Origin: Henricia sp. BOLD:AAB3569
Lineage: Eukaryota > Echinodermata > Asteroidea > Spinulosida > Echinasteridae
DNA: 64,000 nucleotides
Direction: 5' to 3'
NCBI GenBank assembly: GCA_037783545.1
Contig: JBBELK010000003.1
Location: forward strand, 806,001-870,000
Shown: piece after piece, positions 62,001 to 64,000 of the stretch
Position numbering within the stretch: the stretch's first letter is position 1
Layout of the letters: every line of letters begins with the position of its first letter
Position numbers and translations under genes: made by a program
Notes under the pieces: model-generated
Seen by the model: only the letters and a program-made list of their open reading frames with translations
Told to the model about the DNA's origin: nothing
Database searches by the model: none

Positions 62001-63954
62001 ACATCTGTAAGATTCATCGTCAGAACTTTTTAAAGACTGGAACACTTTTAAAAACAGGAACAACAGCATTACATAACTAAAGAATAATATTGGGGTCTTT
62101 CTATAAATTAGGGGTCCAATCTTGTTGTCCCCCGTTACATTTTACATCTCGTTTTTGTAAATTCAGGACACATTCTTTAAATACTTCAATCTCAAAGAGT
62201 GAGTACATAAAGTACAATTCATAAAAAAATGGTTTAAAAGCCATTTTAATTATTTTTGTACGAAAAATAACACATCAGGTGTAACGGGGGACACTAAATG
62301 TCGCACTTTTGGACCCCTAATTTATAGACAGACCCATTGATCAAAATGCCATGTACACTGTGTTTACACTGGTCCTGGGCTTGGGATCAAGATTGATCCC
62401 CTGATAAGAGCAATTCAGTGTTAACTGCAGTAATCCTGAGTGCCGGATTTACATTCTGTAGTTGATTTCGAGCGCGGTGCCAGAAGTTGCAGTTAAAGGT
62501 CATGCTCTATGTGTGCATGTACAATGTACAAGGCCACTTGAATTTCGTGGGCTTTTCCCCCGCTACGGCTGTGGAGCGGATGCGGTAAAGATTAATTGCT
62601 TATCTAACCGGATCGAACCCTCCGCCAACACGAGAACAAATTCTCGGGGTCTGATCCGGGGCCAATTTGGTCCCGAGAGCGTTTACACTCAGTTTGTGAT
62701 CCGGGGCTGATCCCGAGCTCGGTGTTCAAACCCGAGCTCGGGATCAAGTGTATAAACAGGGTGGTACAGGTTTCAGCCACATAGATGCAGTAATACCTCA
62801 GAAAACTTGAACAATCTATGCATGTTTTATGTGTTGAATGACTGGTAAAATAATTGTCTGCAGACAATTTTTTTTAAAAATCTGCGTTTTCGCTGATTTC
62901 CACCTTTTAATTTCTTTATTTATTTATTTATTTTTTTCCATGATTCCACTTTTTTTGTTGAGCGTGCCAGATTTTATTTTCCACTTTTTTCTACCCATGT
63001 TACGGGTAGAAGTTACACCTTAATTCATAAACCAGATCTGACGACAAACCTATTTGACGACAAGAACTGGCCACCCAGTTTAGGATTAGTCAATAGACAG
63101 TCACTCCTAATTTTTTTGTCAAGACCCAGGGAAACATAGATTCTGAGGTTGCATGGTTTGAGCCGGAATTTTTTTGTATTGTAAAATGCCCAAAATATCT
63201 TATCAAAAGATCAACTGTGGGTCATTCTTTTCTCAAATTATTATGTAAAAAATCCATTTATCTACAGATGTATTTTGTTTCCATTTTTGGCAGATGTTGT
63301 ACCTGACATTCCTTGTCAAAGTTCCCCATGCCAGAACGGAGGTACATGCTCCATTGATGCCTCAGGGTTTACATGTGCGTGCACTGACGGATACGCAGGG
63401 TTACAGTGTGAAACAGGTATTAAGATGCACAACAAATATTTTAAAAAGAAATCACAAATTGAAGGCTTCGATCAGGTGCAAAAGCCGCTACACGCCACTC
63501 CCGTGAAAAATTTGGTAACATTATCAATTGATAGCTATCACTTCGGCAGTCTATTAGGATTCAAATTTGGTGGATTTTATAAGAGATCGCATGTTATAGA
63601 CCGTATCAAGTAGCTGCCATCTTGTAGGGCAGTTTCTTTGTTACATGAGGGCATGCATGGTTGCACATTTTGTGCTTACATTGTTGACCAATTTAAATAT
63701 GACAACTCGCCCTACAAGACGGCGGCTATTTAATACAGTCTATAGGACTTTGCCAGGCTGGGCAGTCATCTGCTCATCCTGGACAGACGTTTTTTGTTCT
63801 GGCTGCTAAATAAAGTAATTTGTCTTGCATTTTCCAGCGACTACGTGTGTCGGTAACCCATGCCAGAATGGGGCTGCGTGTGTAGTAATCTCCAGCACTA
63901 ACATGGAATGCCAGTGTGCCAGTCCTATGTACACTGGCACATTCTGCGAAATAG
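22905..63954 (+). CDS. Multi-EGF-domain protein gene, 35 intact exons visible, both ends outside
   Basis: This entry spans the gene; the exons are listed separately. Every exon is 108-129 bp, starts after AG, ends before GT, and begins and ends in phase 1, so each encodes one complete EGF domain of about 38 residues. The joined exons give 1369 codons. I checked every split codon and none forms a stop. Each domain has six cysteines in the order C-x4-C-x5-C-xn-C-x-C-x8-C typical of Notch, fibropellin and related proteins. The Asp-x-Asp/Asn-Glu calcium signature before the first cysteine is absent. Many domains carry C-x-S-x-P-C (O-glucose) and C-x4-S/T-C (O-fucose) acceptor motifs. The product should be extracellular or the ectodomain of a membrane protein. 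Signal peptide, anchor and any other domain are outside the window or not recognisable, so no family name can be given. Confidence 0.9.
23130..23300. repeat. Dispersed repeat in intron 1
   Basis: A stretch with TCTCTAGGAGGGGTGGTTAT and a CTCACGTGATAGCCAAT stretch recurs inverted at about 14510-14600. The ends are not defined. Confidence 0.5.
23400..23727 (+). pseudogene. Transposase N-terminal (helix-turn-helix) relic
   Basis: The + strand encodes [20 protein letters not shown], then after an in-frame stop [20 protein letters not shown] and [16 protein letters not shown]. This resembles the DNA-binding head common in mariner-like elements of invertebrates. It carries a stop and is cut by the element at 23728, so it is dead. 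Confidence 0.6.
23728..24020. mobile_element. 293-bp MITE with CAGGGGCGGATCCAG inverted ends
   Basis: It starts CAGGGGCGGATCCAG and ends with the exact complement. GTCAC flanks it on both sides (23723-23727 and 24021-24025), an apparent 5-bp target duplication. Similar ends are known to me from hAT-like elements, but those usually give 8 bp. A run of about 30 C lies near the right end. It is inserted in the transposase relic to its left. Confidence 0.75.
24238..24348 (+). CDS. EGF exon 2
   Basis: Encodes [26 protein letters not shown], six cysteines, 111 bp, between TTTTTAG and GTAGGG. It carries neither glycosylation motif. It joins exon 1 as CEI-V-D. Confidence 0.9.
24568..25097 (+). mobile_element. 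Tc1-type element, internally deleted, with intact ends
   Basis: Inverted repeats of about 58 bp start AACTGTGCTCAAAAAGAAAC on the left and AACTGGGCTCAAAAAGAAAC on the complement of the right end, and TA flanks both sides (24566-24567, 25098-25099). The + strand keeps the last part of a Tc1 transposase, with [22 protein letters not shown] and HGGHTHY. The catalytic core is gone, so it cannot move by itself. Length 530 bp, in intron 2. Confidence 0.92.
25150..25497 (-). mobile_element. SINE, - strand, tRNA-like head degenerate
   Basis: It shares the body with the SINEs at 38114 and 59833 (GTTACACAACACACTGG, ACGGCTTTACATCCC and CTCAAGGGCACAGG stretches). On the complement the right end reads GTGGCAGAGTGGTTTGGGGT, an A-box-like start; the B box is decayed. 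Confidence 0.65.
25549..25668 (+). CDS. EGF exon 3
   Basis: Encodes [29 protein letters not shown], 120 bp, acceptor TTTTCAG, donor GTAATT. CQNDATC fits the O-fucose motif. It follows the SINE by only about 50 bp. Confidence 0.9.
25940..26053 (+). CDS. EGF exon 4
   Basis: Encodes [29 protein letters not shown], 114 bp. CQNGGSC fits the O-fucose motif. Intron 3 before it is only 271 bp, one of the shortest in the gene. Confidence 0.92.
26271..26842. mobile_element. Foldback element with TA|CTGTAAAAGC ends
   Basis: Left end CTGTAAAAGCTGAAATATTC and right end complementary (GAAAATATTGGCTTTTACAG), both flanked by TA. Ends are rich in CGCGAAAATA motifs. No transposase is seen; 572 bp including the TA repeats. 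Confidence 0.75.
27134..27638. mobile_element. Foldback element with TAAGGCCAATGAAATTAG ends
   Basis: About 35 bp at the left (GGCCAATGAAATTAGATTAC) are repeated inverted at 27604-27638 with few mismatches. The interior is non-coding. It ends about 70 bp before exon 5. Confidence 0.7.
27707..27820 (+). CDS. EGF exon 5
   Basis: Encodes [29 protein letters not shown], 114 bp, acceptor CTGCAG, donor GTACAT. No strict glycosylation motif. The following intron of 3.4 kb carries the largest inverted-repeat element of the window. Confidence 0.92.
28018..28142. mobile_element. Short foldback MITE, family A copy 3
   Basis: Ends AAGTGGGCTTGGCCAGTCTT and complement, with GGGAATAA on the left mirrored as TTATTCCC on the right. 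It is the same family as 1215 and 19354, here in an EGF intron, so the family is dispersed and not confined to the GPCR duplication. Confidence 0.78.
28211..28280 (+). repeat. tRNA-like sequence with A box, B box and paired ends
   Basis: It runs from GCCTCAT to the complementary ATGAGG, with CAACTGGTAGAG in the A-box position and GTTCAAATC in the B-box position. The first 35 bases strongly resemble the unit of the tandem array at 56800-57684. The A box has lost its canonical TAGCTCAG form (TATTTCAA), so it is probably a SINE head, not a tRNA gene. Confidence 0.6.
28323..31096. mobile_element. 2.77-kb element with long inverted repeats and TA duplications
   Basis: Left end GTCCAGTCAA and right end TTGACTGGAC are complementary and flanked by TA. 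The arms stay complementary for several hundred bases, with the stretch TAATTTGCATATTATGCAAA around 30945 mirrored near 28470. The left arm contains a 140-150 bp tandem duplication (28480-28640 and 28620-28800) with a single copy on the right. The core has a second inverted pair (about 29250-29320 and 29725-29790) and a 23-bp minisatellite. No transposase is seen. Confidence 0.82.
30080..30262. repeat. 23-bp minisatellite inside the 2.77-kb element
   Basis: The unit GTACTTTGTGGCAAGTGTGC plus CAG repeats about eight times; more diverged copies run back to about 29800. As 23 is not a multiple of three it leaves all forward frames open, giving three artefact ORFs. Confidence 0.85.
31188..31298 (+). 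CDS. EGF exon 6
   Basis: Encodes [21 protein letters not shown] then YQCTC, 111 bp. It carries three Notch-type motifs: CRSDPC (O-glucose), CQNGATC (O-fucose) and [12 protein letters not shown] (Asn hydroxylation). It starts 90 bp after the large element. Confidence 0.93.
31544..31654 (+). CDS. EGF exon 7
   Basis: Encodes [30 protein letters not shown], 111 bp, long pyrimidine tract before CACAG. CLSTPC and CQNNGTC fit O-glucose and O-fucose. An NGS glycosylation site lies in the third loop. Confidence 0.93.
31824..32001. mobile_element. 178-bp hairpin MITE
   Basis: Starts CAGCACAGCTGAATATGGGG and ends with its near complement. Arms of about 55 bp include a GTGAAATGTCACAAAAT stretch. The terminal CAGCACAGCTG is itself partly palindromic. 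Confidence 0.85.
32168..32290 (+). CDS. EGF exon 8
   Basis: Encodes [15 protein letters not shown], a longer third loop, then [14 protein letters not shown], 123 bp. CFSNPC and CSNGATC fit O-glucose and O-fucose. Confidence 0.92.
32419..32937. mobile_element. TTAA-ended MITE, family B copy 1
   Basis: Starts TTAAAGGCCTTACAGATGAT and ends GATACAGTGGGCCTTTAA, inverted ends of a family also at 36118-36486 and 50346-50872. It produces an artefact 178-aa ORF that begins outside it. Orientation is opposite to the 50346 copy. Confidence 0.72.
33631..33741 (+). CDS. EGF exon 9
   Basis: Encodes [29 protein letters not shown], 111 bp. CTSLPC fits O-glucose. The 1.34-kb intron before it holds the family B element. 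Confidence 0.92.
33938..34441 (+). pseudogene. Tc1/mariner relic directly before EGF exon 10
   Basis: The + strand keeps [20 protein letters not shown] and the following [10 protein letters not shown] stretch, the end of a Tc1 transposase, in shifted or broken frames. The start of the enzyme is missing. The same deleted form recurs at 47480-48045, so one deleted copy was spread. Its right end lies within about ten bases of the next splice acceptor. Confidence 0.82.
34452..34568 (+). CDS. EGF exon 10
   Basis: Encodes [31 protein letters not shown], 117 bp. CSSNPC fits O-glucose. First of a run of exons (10-16) with CQL or a similar motif after the third cysteine. The acceptor ATTTTTTGCCAG adjoins the Tc1 relic. 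Confidence 0.92.
34590..35355. repeat. 28-bp minisatellite in intron 10, about 27 copies
   Basis: The unit is CTTGGGACTCGAAGGCAGTT plus TGACTTGA, with variants at the AAGG/AAGC/GAGG and GACTT/GAGTT positions that come in runs. It fills most of the intron between exons 10 and 11. Confidence 0.93.
35408..35524 (+). CDS. EGF exon 11
   Basis: Encodes [31 protein letters not shown], 117 bp. CFSQPC and CQNSGTC fit O-glucose and O-fucose. Closely parallels exon 10. Confidence 0.92.
35905..36015 (+). CDS. EGF exon 12
   Basis: Encodes [31 protein letters not shown], 111 bp. CQNGGTC fits O-fucose; the O-glucose serine is replaced by Asp. Confidence 0.92.
36118..36486. mobile_element. TTAA-ended MITE, family B copy 2
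   Basis: Starts TTAAAGGCCCATTGTATCAT and ends with the near complement, GAATGATACATGGGGACTTT then AA. The interior contains the TTTCTGAAGC..GATGCATCTATGTAGC stretch also seen in the GPCR intergenic blocks (5700, 8770) and near 62790. Confidence 0.78.
36487..37765. other. Remainder of intron 12, no gene recognised
   Basis: A short inverted pair (GGCTGTTGCTATGCTGTTGC region, 36540-36620) is present, with TTAGTGGCT mirrored by AGCCACTAA. The rest is AT-rich without recognisable content. Confidence 0.45.
37766..37873 (+). CDS. EGF exon 13
   Basis: Encodes [22 protein letters not shown] then [13 protein letters not shown]; at 108 bp the shortest, with one residue fewer between cysteines 2 and 3. 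CASNPC fits O-glucose; NDS and NCS are N-glycosylation sites. Confidence 0.92.
38114..38480 (-). mobile_element. SINE with a tRNA-Leu/Ser-like head, - strand
   Basis: Read on the complement, the right end starts GGTGTTATGGCCGAGCGGTC with A box TGGCCGAGCGG, then B box GGTTCGATTCC; a body follows and the element ends in an (AAAT)n tail at the left. The long variable-arm-like spacing between boxes fits a class II tRNA such as Leu. Full-length relative at 59833-60199. Confidence 0.85.
38481..39410. other. Remainder of intron 13, no gene recognised
   Basis: Two diverged copies of a GAGAC..GATTTCACAA and GTCCTAATTCC.ATACCAA stretch occur near 38590-38660 and 38770-38870. Nothing else is recognised. 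Confidence 0.45.
39411..39521 (+). CDS. EGF exon 14
   Basis: Encodes [21 protein letters not shown] then [13 protein letters not shown], 111 bp. CNSSPC fits O-glucose. Carries the CQLL motif of exons 10 and 11. Confidence 0.92.
39630..39880. repeat. 10-12 bp minisatellite (TTTTGATCCTAC) in intron 14
   Basis: TTGATCCTAC, TTGATCCTCTC and TTTTTTGATCC variants alternate about 22 times. The TGATC core is rich in GATC sites. Confidence 0.9.
40035..40373 (-). other. Uncertain ORF, possibly a transposase C-terminal fragment
   Basis: The 112-aa frame contains [16 protein letters not shown] and [16 protein letters not shown], then [15 protein letters not shown]. The second half has the feel of the end of a mariner-like transposase, but no catalytic block is present and I cannot assign it. 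It lies in intron 14 on the opposite strand from the EGF gene. It could also be chance. Confidence 0.25.
40594..40704 (+). CDS. EGF exon 15
   Basis: Encodes [20 protein letters not shown] then [14 protein letters not shown], 111 bp. CVSDPC fits O-glucose. Trp takes the usual Tyr/Phe place before cysteine 4. Confidence 0.92.
40732..40804 (-). repeat. tRNA-Thr-like sequence, - strand
   Basis: On the complement, 73 bases run from TGCTCAG to CCGAGCA with a D arm, a seven-base loop CTAGTAT (anticodon position AGT, Thr) between partly paired arms, and TTCAAGTCC in the T loop. Acceptor stem and T stem each contain a mismatch. Relatives at 12282 and 54426 share the TATGCAGGAGGT stretch, so a SINE head is more likely than a working gene. 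Confidence 0.6.
40838..41050 (+). repeat. tRNA-like SINE sequence, two consecutive heads
   Basis: B boxes occur at GGTTCGATTCCCGTCC (about 40897) and degenerate GGTTTCAAGCCCC (about 40976), the second preceded by GCATGGTCTAGTGGGTA, an A-box-like stretch. A CCCTGGGCAAGGCACTTAAT body follows. Boundaries are not defined; related debris may reach about 41470. Confidence 0.6.
41729..41839 (+). CDS. EGF exon 16
   Basis: Encodes [20 protein letters not shown] then [14 protein letters not shown], 111 bp. CMNGGTC fits O-fucose. The PWPW stretch before the last cysteine is unusual for an EGF. Confidence 0.93.
41860..41977. mobile_element. 118-bp hairpin MITE with a perfect inner palindrome
   Basis: Ends are CAGCAATGCG and its complement. 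Inside, arms of 27 bp (41880-41906 and 41916-41942, starting TTCGTGCCACGAAATACGCA) are exactly complementary around a 9-base loop. It starts 20 bp after the exon 16 donor. A related diverged copy is at about 54078-54190. Confidence 0.85.
41993..42335 (+). repeat. Dispersed repeat family C, just upstream of exon 17
   Basis: It matches 56087-56428 (same orientation) with the GGTCACATTTTTGATCC, ACACCAACCTTTTTGCTTCC and GGTATTTTATATG stretches. It ends about 35 bp before the acceptor of exon 17. The family also lies inverted at about 50890-51590. Confidence 0.72.
42374..42484 (+). CDS. EGF exon 17
   Basis: Encodes [28 protein letters not shown], 111 bp. CDSNPC and CQNNGTC fit O-glucose and O-fucose. 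The acceptor region adjoins repeat family C. Confidence 0.93.
   Translation, partial: PFPVTVTHARTMEHVEQLVGTSNVVARPAGLATSVA
42516..42740 (-). repeat. TTAA-ended repeat, inverted relative of the hairpin repeat at 6510
   Basis: Starts TTAAAGGAACACACCGGCTT, the complement of the sequence ending at 6692 and at about 9830, and contains the GAACCAGA-TT-TCTGGTTC hairpin core. It shows that the repeat in the GPCR blocks is dispersed. Confidence 0.68.
43110..43347 (+). mobile_element. TTAA-ended MITE, family B partial copy
   Basis: Shares the TTTGCAAACGATCTAAAT, TATTTTCTGGTAAAATT and GGATAGTTGCTAT stretches with 32730-32937 and ends CACTGGGCCTTTAA. The left end was not found. Confidence 0.6.
43898..44023 (+). 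CDS. EGF exon 18
   Basis: Encodes [29 protein letters not shown], 126 bp with a longer third loop. CASNPC fits O-glucose; NTT is an N-glycosylation site. Confidence 0.92.
44561..44677 (+). CDS. EGF exon 19
   Basis: Encodes [29 protein letters not shown], 117 bp, after a run of T. CLSNPC and CMNGGTC fit O-glucose and O-fucose. Shares LYSGTNC with exon 20, which suggests that these two arose by duplication. Confidence 0.93.
44948..45148. mobile_element. Foldback element in intron 19
   Basis: GCGTCACTTTGAGAAAAAAT at the left is mirrored at 45127-45148, and the arms continue through GATGTGGAGGGAATTTTGAG. Weaker inverted similarity extends outwards to about 44870 and 45215. Confidence 0.72.
45379..46049. 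mobile_element. hAT-like MITE with perfect 8-bp target duplication
   Basis: Ends TACCGCTGG and CCAGCGGTA are exact complements. AACACTAC flanks both sides (45371-45378 and 46050-46057). The subterminal parts are packed with ATTAATCGCGAGTA-type motifs in both orientations. The 671 bp hold no transposase. An 8-bp duplication is the hallmark of the hAT superfamily. Confidence 0.9.
46192..46305 (+). CDS. EGF exon 20
   Basis: Encodes [28 protein letters not shown], 114 bp. CISSPC and CQNGATC fit O-glucose and O-fucose. Confidence 0.93.
46580..46693 (+). CDS. EGF exon 21
   Basis: Encodes [20 protein letters not shown] then [14 protein letters not shown], 114 bp. CLSFPC fits O-glucose and [12 protein letters not shown] fits the Asn hydroxylation motif. 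Confidence 0.93.
46694..47479. other. First part of intron 21, no gene recognised
   Basis: A CpG-rich patch with repeated GCGATGCGG motifs lies near 47110-47240. Otherwise AT-rich sequence without recognisable content. Confidence 0.4.
47480..48045 (+). pseudogene. Tc1/mariner relic, second copy of the deleted form
   Basis: Same arrangement as 33938-34441, from CAAAACTTTGGAAAC to AAAATTAACATT, keeping [20 protein letters not shown] and the [10 protein letters not shown] stretch. It differs by a tandem triplication or more of a 19-bp GAAAGCAGTCATCTGGAGA unit near 47580-47650 and a duplicated CATCATGGAATGGCCTGCCC. It is not functional. Confidence 0.85.
48668..48784 (+). CDS. EGF exon 22
   Basis: Encodes [21 protein letters not shown] then [15 protein letters not shown], 117 bp; one extra residue between cysteines 2 and 3. 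CLSTPC fits O-glucose and [12 protein letters not shown] fits Asn hydroxylation. A foldback with AAGTCGACTT motifs fills much of the preceding 600 bp. Confidence 0.92.
49075..49194 (+). CDS. EGF exon 23
   Basis: Encodes [28 protein letters not shown], 120 bp. CLSYPC and CLNGGSC fit O-glucose and O-fucose. The intron before it is 290 bp, the one after it 2.4 kb. Confidence 0.92.
49500..49700. repeat. Dispersed repeat, inverted partner at about 53510-53650
   Basis: GTTTTGCATATCCTATTCAA and the following TTGGCAGT and GTGGTGTACT stretches are complementary to 53560-53645. The two copies lie in introns 23 and 26 in opposite orientation. Confidence 0.6.
50346..50872. mobile_element. TTAA-ended MITE, family B copy 3
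   Basis: Starts TTAAAGGCCCAGTGTATCAT and ends CATCTACAGGGCCTTTAA. The left arm is the complement of the right end of the 32419 copy, so the two are in opposite orientation. The 527 bp include a CpG-rich centre with GATCGCGCGCACACGCC. Confidence 0.8.
50890..51590 (-). repeat. Repeat family C, inverted copy interrupted by a foldback element
   Basis: The complement of 50930-51065 and of 51529-51580 matches the family at 41993 and 56087. The interruption is the element at 51090-51526. The outer end reaches within about 20 bp of the acceptor of exon 24. Confidence 0.65.
51090..51526. mobile_element. Foldback element nested in repeat family C
   Basis: Starts TGGGTAATTCCCAAAATTAG and ends with its near complement; TA flanks both sides (51088-51089, 51527-51528). 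The arms continue with GGGGTCC and GTGTGACA-like stretches. No coding capacity. Confidence 0.82.
51601..51726 (+). CDS. EGF exon 24
   Basis: Encodes [15 protein letters not shown], a long third loop, [14 protein letters not shown], 126 bp. CSSNPC fits O-glucose. Confidence 0.92.
52208..52321 (+). CDS. EGF exon 25
   Basis: Encodes [29 protein letters not shown], 114 bp. No strict glycosylation motif. Acceptor TGCATGTAG is weak, with few pyrimidines near it. Confidence 0.88.
52916..53044 (+). CDS. EGF exon 26
   Basis: Encodes [29 protein letters not shown], 129 bp. CNSSPC fits O-glucose. It ends one residue later than most (CELP-G). Confidence 0.92.
53841..53963 (+). CDS. EGF exon 27
   Basis: Encodes [29 protein letters not shown], 123 bp. 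CSSNPC and CVNGGSC fit O-glucose and O-fucose. Confidence 0.93.
54426..54500 (+). repeat. tRNA-Thr-like SINE head
   Basis: A-box-like GGTCCAGGGG, loop CTAGTAT as in the 40732 copy, and a good B box (GGGTTCGAGTCCTACC). The acceptor stem does not pair. It sits in intron 27. Confidence 0.65.
54648..54770 (+). CDS. EGF exon 28
   Basis: Encodes [29 protein letters not shown], 123 bp. No strict O-glucose or O-fucose motif (Thr and Phe at the key places). Confidence 0.93.
54889..55222. repeat. 12-bp minisatellite in intron 28, about 28 copies
   Basis: Two variants, TAGTCGCAGAGG and TGCTCGCAGAGG, are arranged in blocks: about seven of the first, a long run of the second, a mixed part, then five of the first. 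The CpG in every unit is kept. It creates artefact ORFs on both strands. Confidence 0.95.
55646..56068. mobile_element. Foldback element with TTAA ends
   Basis: Starts TTAAGGCCTCACAGCTGGGT and ends with its exact complement. Arms of about 85 bp are near-perfect and each is itself an inverted unit (CCTCACAGCTGG to CCAGCTGTGAGG). Between them lie a TTTTGCTACC palindrome and a CGCGCGCG-rich patch. Length 423 bp. Confidence 0.88.
56087..56428 (+). mobile_element. Repeat family C with TTAA ends, just upstream of exon 29
   Basis: Starts TTAAAGGAGCATG and ends GGTCCTTTAA. Similar throughout to 41993-42335. It ends 31 bp before exon 29 begins, close to the spacing in front of exon 17. Confidence 0.75.
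56460..56576 (+). CDS. EGF exon 29
   Basis: Encodes [29 protein letters not shown], 117 bp. CTSFPC fits O-glucose. Confidence 0.93.
56800..57684 (+). repeat. Tandem array of a 78-bp tRNA-like unit, 11 copies plus a part
   Basis: Each unit contains CATAGCTCAGCTGGTAGAGC, with a perfect pol III A box (TAGCTCAGCTGG) in most copies, then ATCTGCCCGGTGTGTCAGAG. The B-box position reads GGGGAAAACCTGA instead of a GGTTCGAATCC form. Units differ by point changes and 1-2 bp indels. The head is related to the tRNA-like sequence at 28211-28280. It lies in intron 29 in the sense orientation. It is not a cluster of normal tRNA genes. Confidence 0.9.
57883..58114. mobile_element. Foldback element flanked by TTAA
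   Basis: After TTAA it starts AGTTGGCCGTACACCTTGCG and ends CGCAAGGTGTACGACCGGC before TTAA. The interior is rich in GCGAT motifs. It ends about 75 bp before exon 30. Confidence 0.8.
58190..58303 (+). CDS. EGF exon 30
   Basis: Encodes [21 protein letters not shown] then [14 protein letters not shown], 114 bp. With exon 6 it is one of two domains that carry all three Notch-type motifs: CTSTPC, CLNQGTC and [12 protein letters not shown]. Confidence 0.93.
59040..59420 (+). pseudogene. Tc1-type relic, start and end of a transposase joined by deletion
   Basis: The + strand encodes [20 protein letters not shown], like the N-terminus of a Tc1 transposase, then a stop. About 100 bp further a GGHT-like C-terminal stretch appears. 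The catalytic core is missing. Ends were not defined. Confidence 0.6.
59551..59679 (+). CDS. EGF exon 31
   Basis: Encodes [32 protein letters not shown], 129 bp, with a longer linker before the first cysteine. CASQPC fits O-glucose. Confidence 0.92.
59833..60199 (-). mobile_element. SINE with a tRNA-Leu/Ser-like head, - strand, second copy
   Basis: Same layout as 38114-38480: (TTTA)n at the left, the CCAACAGCG-like tail region reading CCAATAGCG, the body, then on the complement B box GGTTCGATTCT and head GGTGTTATGGCGGTC. The A box is mutated (GAGC lost), so this copy is likely silent. Confidence 0.82.
60475..60603 (+). CDS. EGF exon 32
   Basis: Encodes [29 protein letters not shown], 129 bp. 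CLSSPC fits O-glucose. Two acceptors six bases apart (TTCTCAG and CACCAG) keep the same phase, so use of the second would drop two residues. Confidence 0.9.
60690..60945 (-). mobile_element. SINE body fragment without the tRNA-like head
   Basis: Shares GACGGCCAGAGACACCGGGG, TTTTAAGTGCATTACACAAC and CTTGCTCAGGGGCACAGGT with the other SINEs. It opens with a GCATGAAGCTTACAAGT stretch shared with 25172. Confidence 0.7.
61715..61812 (+). pseudogene. Truncated EGF exon relic
   Basis: After a good acceptor (TTTTTGTCAG) it encodes [14 protein letters not shown], nearly identical to the start of exon 34 at 63294 ([14 protein letters not shown]). It then runs into unrelated repeat DNA and a TAG at 61810 without a donor. 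The sequence after the break resembles 61395-61440. It is a duplicated exon cut by a rearrangement. If spliced in, it would truncate the protein. Confidence 0.85.
61884..62006 (+). CDS. EGF exon 33
   Basis: Encodes [30 protein letters not shown], 123 bp, acceptor CCAACAG, donor GTAAG. NIT is an N-glycosylation site. It lies 71 bp after the exon relic's stop. Confidence 0.92.
62091..62336. mobile_element. 246-bp foldback element
   Basis: Starts TGGGGTCTTTCTATAAATTA and ends with its near complement. Arms continue through GGGGTCCAA and a GTAACGGGGGACA-like stretch. It is inserted in a repeat whose other copy is at about 33850-33900. Confidence 0.78.
62359..62764. mobile_element. Foldback element rich in GAGCTCGGGATCA
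   Basis: A TGTTTACACTGG..GGGATCAAG left part is mirrored by GGGATCAAGTGTATAAACAG at the right. Several internal GATCCGGGG motifs repeat in both orientations. Confidence 0.6.
63294..63416 (+). CDS. EGF exon 34
   Basis: Encodes [31 protein letters not shown], 123 bp. CQSSPC and CQNGGTC fit O-glucose and O-fucose. It is the intact partner of the relic at 61715. Confidence 0.93.
63595..63744. mobile_element. 150-bp foldback element
   Basis: Starts TATAGACCGTATCAAGTAGC and ends with its near complement (GGCTATTTAATACAGTCTAT). A CATCTTGTAGGGC stretch is mirrored as GCCCTACAAGACG. Related ends occur at about 13340 and 29225. Confidence 0.82.
63838..63954 (+). CDS. EGF exon 35 (last visible)
   Basis: Encodes [29 protein letters not shown], 117 bp, donor GTTAGT. 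It ends in phase 1 at CEI-G, so at least one more exon must follow beyond the window. Confidence 0.9.
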
Positions 63955-64000
63955 GTTAGTTAAACATTAACCTCATAACCATCCCAAAACAAACTTTTAA

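Overview
This is an AT-rich eukaryotic genomic window, with spliced coding exons, single-exon GPCR genes and a heavy load of transposon relics, tRNA-derived SINEs, foldback elements and minisatellites. The style of the genes (a tandem class A GPCR cluster beside a long gene with one EGF repeat per exon) suggests a marine deuterostome invertebrate, perhaps an echinoderm. That placement is inference; no sequence here was compared with a database.

Region 1 (1-20940) is a tandem cluster of five closely related, intronless rhodopsin-like receptor genes, all on the + strand. The copy at 1-705 is cut by the window edge, the one at 4261-5247 is a pseudogene, and those at 7419-8381, 10544-11506 and 17868-18830 are intact at 320 aa. 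Flanks were duplicated with the genes. A unit of about 3.1 kb repeats from gene 2 to gene 4. Genes 1 and 5 share another kind of 3' flank, made of a foldback element plus a 54-bp minisatellite. Comparing these two flanks shows that a 954-bp transposon entered one of them after the duplication.

Region 2 (20941-22904) has no recognisable gene. It holds a foldback element and must contain, or lie downstream of, the missing 5' end of the next gene.

Region 3 (22905-63954) is one very long + strand gene fragment. It has 35 intact exons, each encoding one six-cysteine EGF domain, and all introns are phase 1. Together they give 4107 bp (1369 codons) with no stop at any junction. One further exon at 61715 is a truncated relic of a duplicate. 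The domains carry many Notch-type O-glucose and O-fucose acceptor motifs but lack the calcium-binding signature, so the product is probably a secreted or cell-surface multi-EGF protein. Neither its start, its end, nor any non-EGF domain is visible.

The introns, mostly 0.2-3.4 kb, hold most of the unusual structure: a 2.77-kb inverted-repeat element with TA duplications, a hAT-like MITE with a perfect 8-bp target duplication, several TTAA-ended families, Tc1/mariner relics, tRNA-Leu-like and tRNA-Thr-like SINEs, four clean minisatellites, and an 11-copy, 78-bp tandem array built from a tRNA-like unit. I found no clearly undescribed gene system. The best leads are the tRNA-like array, the extended EGF exon array with its decaying exon and clustered exon duplications, the GPCR subfamily with altered class A motifs, and a repeat family that recurs just upstream of three EGF splice acceptors.
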